From assembly GCA_034044135.1 (NCBI GenBank), contig CP139021.1, positions 2,371,635 through 2,435,634 on the forward strand: a DNA stretch of 64,000 bases, given 5' to 3'. The notes under the pieces are model-generated. The model had not been told where the DNA came from. It did no database searches and was given only the letters and a program-made list of their open reading frames with translations. Numbering within the stretch: the stretch's first letter is position 1; every line of letters begins with the position of its first letter. The stretch comes from Flammeovirgaceae bacterium SG7u.111 (GTDB lineage Bacteria; Bacteroidota; Bacteroidia; Cytophagales; Flammeovirgaceae). Positions 58,871 through 64,000 of the stretch are shown piece after piece. A program made the position numbers and the translations under genes.

Positions 58871-59069
58871 TGGTAATGAAGAATAGGTAAGAATTACAGT
58901 ATTGATAAAGCTAATTAGGAATTTAAAAGTGCTTAATTGATTATTTATTGAGTATCAAAATTAAAGGAAGACTTCTTTTAATTTTGACTTTTTTCATTAA
59001 ATTCAAAATAAATTCTTTTACTACACCATTGGTGTTCAGTTTTTTAGGACACTGCTACCAACTACCAAC

Positions 59070-59711
59070 ATGTATTATTATATACCCAGAAGTGAAAATG
59101 AAACTATAGCTATCAGTAGTGCCGAATCTGATAGAATGCTTTGGAGTGCTTTTAAAGCAGGAAAGCCAAATGCTTTTGCCCAGTTGTATGATTTATACTT
59201 CGATGTCCTCTATAACTATGGAAAACAGTTTGGTTTATCAAACACGGACTTAGAAGATACCCTTCAAGATTTTTTTATTGACCTGAATAAAAATAAATCC
59301 AATTGTGGAGAGGTGCTTTGCGTAAAGCCATACTTGCTCAAATCGTTTAGGCGAAGAGTGGTCAAAACAGTCAAAAAGAAGAGGGCATTACCTTTCTCAA
59401 TTCAGATTAGTGACAAAGAATCTTTCCCCATCTCTCTCGACGCTGGGAATAATTACATGGACTTTCAGCTTAATCAAGTTCAAAAAGAGTACCTCCAACA
59501 AGTCTTCAAGAAATTAAGTAAAAGGCAAAGAGAGGCCATTTATCATTTTTATTACGAAGATTTGAGCTATGCCGAAACGGCCGATATAATGGGGCTGAGC
59601 AGCGCAAAGTCGGCGAGAAATCTGATTTATCAGAGCATAAGCTGTATGAAAGGAGCAACTGTACCTGTTCCTGAATGGCTCTTTATTTTATTCATAATTA
59701 GTTGTTTGTGA
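59070..59711 (+). CDS. ECF sigma factor (Bacteroidetes SusC-associated type)
   Basis: The product is 213 residues. Sigma-70 region 2 is at about 28-85 (AFAQLYDLYFDVLYNYGKQFG, LEDTLQDFFIDLNKNK) and region 4 at about 145-195 (LSKRQREAIYHFYYEDLSYAETADIMG, the helix-turn-helix). It ends in a hydrophobic tail (WLFILFIISCL), often seen in this group. It directs RNA polymerase to the SusC locus when the FecR-type anti-sigma, encoded 100 bp downstream, is relieved. The order sigma-FecR-SusC is the classic transmembrane signalling unit. Confidence 0.93.
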   Translation: MYYYIPRSENETIAISSAESDRMLWSAFKAGKPNAFAQLYDLYFDVLYNYGKQFGLSNTDLEDTLQDFFIDLNKNKSNCGEVLCVKPYLLKSFRRRVVKTVKKKRALPFSIQISDKESFPISLDAGNNYMDFQLNQVQKEYLQQVFKKLSKRQREAIYHFYYEDLSYAETADIMGLSSAKSARNLIYQSISCMKGATVPVPEWLFILFIISCL

Positions 59712-59812
59712 TTTTTTTATAGAAATCTCATATTTTTTTCATGTCGTTTTAATGTGTTTCTGCCTCTATTAGTTTAGCAAAGTAAGATTCCAACTTTTGT
59801 TATTCAGCAGAT

Positions 59813-60859
59813 ATGCATAACTACAACAACTATTCTTCAAAAGATTTTATCCAAGACGAGCAATTTAAAAGGTGGGTGTTAAACCCAACCTCTCAACTTG
59901 ATGCCAAATGGGCTGCTATAATAGAAAAGTACCCATACCAGCTAGAAGCAATCAATATAGCAAAAAACACGATCCTAAGTCTAAATTTTCAACAAGTTAA
60001 AGCCCCTTCAAATGTAAAAGAAAGAATTTGGGAAGAGGTAATGGCTTCCCAGCACGAAACAAATATTATAGCCAACGAAAGAAAAGAAAATAAGAAAGCT
60101 AAAAAGTCAATTTTACGACCTTTGGGGGTAGCAGCTTCTTTTCTTTTATTAGTCACATTTTGGTTTACCCACTCCTCAATAACCAATGAAACGGACAGGC
60201 AAAAAGAAATTCATTGGATAACAAAACGAACATTATATGGGGAGAAGTTGTCTCTCAAACTGAAAGATGGGACACTTGTAAAGCTTAATTCGGAGAGTAG
60301 CTTAAGGTTTCCACAAGAATTTGCAGATACTAGAGAGGTCTATCTTGAAGGAGAGGCATTTTTTGAGGTTAAACGAAATACTAGCACTCCTTTTATAATT
60401 CATACAGGAGAGGTGGATACAAAGGTGCTGGGGACAAGTTTTAATGTGGATTTTGATACCAAAGAAAACAATGTGAATGTCTCAGTACTAGAAGGGAAAG
60501 TATCGGTAAGCAAAAAGGAAAATGAACTGTCGGTGATTCTTACTCCAAACCAAATGGCAGTTAGTGATAGCTCAAATACATTGCGGAAAATCAGTTATGT
60601 CGATATAAATGAAATTATAGCGTGGAAAGATGGCGTCCTCTTGTTCAATGAAGCTAGCTTTTCTGAGGTAATAGTATCGCTTGAAAAGTGGTATGGAGTA
60701 AAGTTCATTAATGAAAAAAAACTGACAAGCTCAGCACGGTTTACAGGAAGGTTTGAGAATAATGAAAGCTTAGAGATTGTACTAATGGGTTTGGAGATGC
60801 ATTACCCAAAGCTTGGGTTTAAGATAAATGGAAAGAATATTTTATTAACCAAAAAGTGA
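59813..60859 (+). CDS. FecR-type anti-sigma factor
   Basis: The product is 348 residues. A cytoplasmic part of about 95 residues is followed by one membrane segment (about 101-119, LRPLGVAASFLLLVTFWF) and the periplasmic FecR domain (about 135-235; GEKLSLKLKDGTLVKLNSESSLRFP, REVYLEGEAFFEVKRN, TPFIIHTGEVDTKVLGTSFNVD), then a DUF4974 end (about 270-345; FNEASFSEVIVSLEKWYGVKF, RFTGRFENNESLEIVLMGLEM). It keeps the ECF sigma factor in check and responds to contact with the STN domain of the SusC-like receptor. It is 101 bp downstream of the sigma gene. Confidence 0.94.
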   Translation: MHNYNNYSSKDFIQDEQFKRWVLNPTSQLDAKWAAIIEKYPYQLEAINIAKNTILSLNFQQVKAPSNVKERIWEEVMASQHETNIIANERKENKKAKKSILRPLGVAASFLLLVTFWFTHSSITNETDRQKEIHWITKRTLYGEKLSLKLKDGTLVKLNSESSLRFPQEFADTREVYLEGEAFFEVKRNTSTPFIIHTGEVDTKVLGTSFNVDFDTKENNVNVSVLEGKVSVSKKENELSVILTPNQMAVSDSSNTLRKISYVDINEIIAWKDGVLLFNEASFSEVIVSLEKWYGVKFINEKKLTSSARFTGRFENNESLEIVLMGLEMHYPKLGFKINGKNILLTKK

Positions 60860-60897
60860 AAATGAAAGAAAAAGTACAAGAAAACACCAGTTAAAAA

Positions 60898-60933
60898 AGC
60901 TGGGAGTCTCATGTGTGTGAAACCCTCCCAGCT
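60898..60933 (+). promoter_or_regulatory. Stem-loop between fecR and susC
   Basis: AGCTGGGAG (60898-60906) pairs with CTCCCAGCT (60925-60933) around an 18-base loop. No T run follows, so it may be an attenuator or a processing site between the regulator and the receptor gene rather than a terminator. Confidence 0.5.
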
Positions 60934-61030
60934 CTATGCTCAGCAACGCAATTTTGGGTGGTACTAAAAAAGGCGAAACCTGAGCTGTGGAATAGTAAGC
61001 AAATATTATTTACTAAAACCCCTTAAAAAT

Positions 61031-64000
61031 ATGAAATTGAAACTACTAAGACAAATTACTATTATGTCTAGAAACTTACTGTTTGGCATTATTGCCCAAG
61101 CTTTCCTCTGTAGTTTTTTAATGGCTAACGATGGAAAAGCCCAATCAGAAAAAAGTAGCATTTTTGAAATAGAAATAGAAATGTATGCTAAGAATGTCTC
61201 ACTTAAAAAAGCGTTGTCTGAAATTGAGAACAAAACAGATTTTAGCTTTTCTTACACCGATCGATCTCTTAACAAGAAAAAAGAAGTTAGCCTGGAAGGA
61301 GGGAATAAGACCTTGGCTAAGTTATTAGGGTCAATTTCCAAGCAGACAGGCTTAAAATTCACCCGAATTAATAATAACATTCACATATCAAAGTCTGCCC
61401 TAGTTGGAAAGGATGTGGAGCTTGAAAAAGTTGTCAATGAAGCAATGCAGGTGAATATTAAAGGTAAGATTACTTCTGGTGAAGATAACCTGCCTCTGCC
61501 AGGGGTAAGTATCCTCATAAAAGGAACTACCATAGGCACCACCTCTAACATAGACGGCGAGTATAGTCTCAATGCCCCTACAAATTCTGTCCTGCAGTTT
61601 AGCTATATTGGCTTTCTAACTCAGGAAGTAACTGTAGGATCTCAAAATACAATAAACATAGTGTTAGAGCCTGATATGGAGCAACTGGAAGAAGTGGTTG
61701 TTGTTGGCTACGGTACGCAAGAAAAGGTAAACTTGACTGGAGCAGTTGGTACTGCAAAAGGAGAAGTACTTCAAAACCGACCTATTGTGAATGTAGGACA
61801 AGGTTTGCAGGGCGTGATTCCTAATTTGAACGTGAACATCAGGAATGGTGATCCAAGTGCAGGAATTGATTTTAATATTAGGGGATATGAGTCAATTAAT
61901 GGTGGCCAGCCTTTGATCTTAGTTGATGGTGTGCCTATGGATCTAAACAAGTTGAACCCGAATGATATTGAAAGTATTTCCGTGCTAAAAGATGCGGCAG
62001 CGGCTGCTGTTTATGGTGCAAGAGCTGCTTTTGGGGTAGTGTTGGTAGAGACCAAGAAAGGGAAAGGGGATAAGATTAATGTTTCTTTCGGAGCTGAATA
62101 TGCTCTAGCAAAACCAATTTTGTTTATTGACCCAGTCACAGACCCTTACCAATTTGTATTGGCCAGAAACCAGGCTACGCTCAGGACTAATGGCAATGAA
62201 CAGTATGACCAAGATTATATAGATGGGACTAAGAGATGGAGCGAAAACCCTACGGAGGAAAATAGATGGGGTGTATATAACGGTAGTCAGTTGAGGCATT
62301 ACGGTTATAATAATTATGTAGATGAGCTTATTACAGATTTTGCTCCTCAACAAAAATATGACTTGAACATCTCTGGTTCTTCAGAAAAAGCATCTTATTA
62401 TGTTTCCTTTGGGTACCTCAACAAAGATGGGTACCTCAAAAACAAGGATAAAAATGAAAATTTCAAGAGGTATAACTTCTTAATGAAAGGTGATTACAAA
62501 ATAAACAAGTGGTTGGCTTTAGATACAAGGGCTTTGCTTACTATTGAAAAAAGTGATAAGCCTCACTTTTATAACTGGGATGTAAATATTAATACTTCTA
62601 CTAGGCAAGATCCTTTGGATGCACTTTATTTCCCTGATCTTCCCTATTATATTACCCCTGGCGATAGAGAAGATTACGAACAATACATCGGAATGGGTTT
62701 TGGAGGTACTAACTTCTTGCCCTACTTAGAAGAAGGTGGACGTGAAACTTGGACTAGAAATGACCTGATATTAACACAGGGGATTACTATTTCTCCACTA
62801 AAAGGCTTAAAAATCAAGAGTAATATCTCAGTTAATCTGAACAGTAGAAACTACCAAGATGTACAAAGCAAATTACTTGTAGTAGACCAAACTCCTGATC
62901 TTCTTGCTAATAATATATTGAGCAACGGATTTAGCGGTAACGATTGGATAAATAATCAAACTAACAATAATCAATACTATGTTTTTAACGCTTTTGCTGA
63001 ATATAAACTTGATAAGTTTGAAGGTCATAATTTGTCTGCCATGGTTGGATTTAACCAAGAATGGGGTATAAACCAGTTCATCAGAGGAAGGGCGTATAGT
63101 TTGATTACTCCTCAGATAACCGATTTGAATGCTACTACTGGTAACCAAGAAACATATGGAGGTCAATCACACGTAGCTATAAGGGGTGTGTTCTATCGTT
63201 TGAACTACATTTTCAAAGACAAGTATTTGTTTGAGGCGAATGGGCGTTACGATGGAACTTCTAGATTCCCGAAAGACGATAGGTTTGGTTTTTTCCCTTC
63301 TTTCTCTTTAGGATGGAAAATATCGAACGAAGCCTTTATGGACTGGTCTTCTGCTTGGATGAACAACATGAAAATCCGTGCTTCTTACGGTACGCTAGGT
63401 AACCAGACCATTGTTGATAATAATGGCAATCAAGTTTATTATCCTTATATCCCATCTATGGGTATTGGGGCTTCAGCATACATGATGAGCTCAGGTTCAC
63501 GTACCCCATTTGTATCTGCATCTGGTTTGGTAAGCCCAAATCTAACTTGGGAAACTGTAATCTCTAAAAATTTAGGTTTAGACTTTACTTTGTTCAACAG
63601 CCGTTTGGACGTGTCTTTTGATGTGTACACTAGGGATACCAAAGATATGTTGACTGGTGTGGAGTATCCTTCTATTTTGGGTACTGATGCACCGGATGCC
63701 AACGCTGCTGACTTGCAGACGAGAGGTTGGGAAATAGCGGCTACTTGGAGAAATAGAATAAATGAAGACTGGAATTATGCAGTTACGTTAGCACTTGCCG
63801 ATAACCAGTCAAAAATCACAAAATATGATAATCCGACTGGTGCTTTGGGCGAACGTTACGTAGGTCAAGTAATTGGTGAAAGGTGGGGATACGAAACCGT
63901 TGGTATCTTCCAAACTGAAGATGCTGTTGCTTCAGCTCCAGATCAGTCATTTTTAGGTGCAAATTGGAGACCAGGCGATATTCAATATGCCGATTTGGAT
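61031..64000 (+). CDS. SusC-like TonB-dependent receptor with STN domain (partial)
   Basis: The frame from ATG 61031 stays open to the last base (990 codons) and runs out of the window. A long signal sequence (about 1-38, ending NDGKAQ) is followed by an STN domain (about 48-110; KNVSLKKALSEIENKTDFSFSYTD), which contacts FecR, a CarboxypepD_reg-like domain (about 143-215; INGKITSGEDNLPLPGVSILIKGT-like), the TonB box/plug (EEVVVVGYGTQEKVNLTGAV, about 222-241; then IRGYESINGGQPLILVDGVP), and the barrel. SusC_RagA features are clear (SISVLKDAAAAAVYGARAA). With a SusD partner, expected just beyond the window, it imports glycan fragments using TonB. Confidence 0.95.
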   Translation, partial: MKLKLLRQITIMSRNLLFGIIAQAFLCSFLMANDGKAQSEKSSIFEIEIEMYAKNVSLKKALSEIENKTDFSFSYTDRSLNKKKEVSLEGGNKTLAKLLGSISKQTGLKFTRINNNIHISKSALVGKDVELEKVVNEAMQVNIKGKITSGEDNLPLPGVSILIKGTTIGTTSNIDGEYSLNAPTNSVLQFSYIGFLTQEVTVGSQNTINIVLEPDMEQLEEVVVVGYGTQEKVNLTGAVGTAKGEVLQNRPIVNVGQGLQGVIPNLNVNIRNGDPSAGIDFNIRGYESINGGQPLILVDGVPMDLNKLNPNDIESISVLKDAAAAAVYGARAAFGVVLVETKKGKGDKINVSFGAEYALAKPILFIDPVTDPYQFVLARNQATLRTNGNEQYDQDYIDGTKRWSENPTEENRWGVYNGSQLRHYGYNNYVDELITDFAPQQKYDLNISGSSEKASYYVSFGYLNKDGYLKNKDKNENFKRYNFLMKGDYKINKWLALDTRALLTIEKSDKPHFYNWDVNINTSTRQDPLDALYFPDLPYYITPGDREDYEQYIGMGFGGTNFLPYLEEGGRETWTRNDLILTQGITISPLKGLKIKSNISVNLNSRNYQDVQSKLLVVDQTPDLLANNILSNGFSGNDWINNQTNNNQYYVFNAFAEYKLDKFEGHNLSAMVGFNQEWGINQFIRGRAYSLITPQITDLNATTGNQETYGGQSHVAIRGVFYRLNYIFKDKYLFEANGRYDGTSRFPKDDRFGFFPSFSLGWKISNEAFMDWSSAWMNNMKIRASYGTLGNQTIVDNNGNQVYYPYIPSMGIGASAYMMSSGSRTPFVSASGLVSPNLTWETVISKNLGLDFTLFNSRLDVSFDVYTRDTKDMLTGVEYPSILGTDAPDANAADLQTRGWEIAATWRNRINEDWNYAVTLALADNQSKITKYDNPTGALGERYVGQVIGERWGYETVGIFQTEDAVASAPDQSFLGANWRPGDIQYADLD

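Overview
The window comes from the chromosome of a marine-type member of the Bacteroidetes, most likely a Cytophagales/Flammeovirgaceae-like bacterium (inference). The signs are: a SusC-type TonB-dependent receptor with its ECF sigma/FecR pair, a type IX secretion (T9SS) C-terminal domain on a GH86 agarase, two formylglycine sulfatases, a GH97 enzyme, a DUF2911 protein, many SPI/SPII exported proteins, A/T-rich intergenic DNA and few Shine-Dalgarno-like sites. No rRNA, tRNA or CRISPR array was seen.

Layout. 1-8.3 kb: exported proteins of unknown role, a vWA-like protein, a predicted barrel protein, a DUF2911 protein, a STAS-like protein, a TonB and a pirin, plus a 40-residue lipoprotein-like gene on the minus strand. 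8.3-12.5 kb: an accessory patch with paired CCCGAAGGG palindromes, a SUKH (SMI1/KNR4) gene split by an IS3-family element whose removal restores the frame exactly, an IS982 element and three overlapping small genes. 12.6-20.1 kb: a red-algal sulfated-galactan locus (sulfatase, GH28 and GH86 on minus, sulfatase on plus). 20.4-25.2 kb: a minimal periplasmic nitrate reductase cluster and a cytochrome c/PQQ-type sugar dehydrogenase. 25.2-27.0 kb: a LamG/purple-acid-phosphatase-like protein. 27.2-30.2 kb: thiM-thiE-thiD-tenA behind a TPP riboswitch. 30.3-31.55 kb: a hairpin-rich patch with a small membrane protein. 31.55-34.7 kb: a large BNR/VPS10 propeller protein. 36.8-42.6 kb: an RND efflux operon. 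43.2-44.3 kb: an IS630 element. 44.4-45.7 kb: SatD and DUF3307 genes. 46.9-48.9 kb: a glycogen branching enzyme. 49-56.1 kb: a GAF-PAS-PAS protein, a SPOR-like lipoprotein, GH97 and an amine oxidase. 56.6-58.8 kb: a FecR-like/CHASE2 pair. 59-64 kb: ECF sigma, FecR and the first 990 codons of a SusC-like receptor that runs off the window.

The observations I rate highest are: (1) a family of about 165-bp MITE-like elements whose ends match the resident IS630; one copy provides the start region of the GH86 agarase and the other the stop codon of the DUF3307 gene; (2) a set of hairpins at 30.39-30.52 kb that all keep one T/C mismatch at the same place in the stem; (3) the SUKH gene cleanly split by an IS3 element with a 3-bp target duplication.
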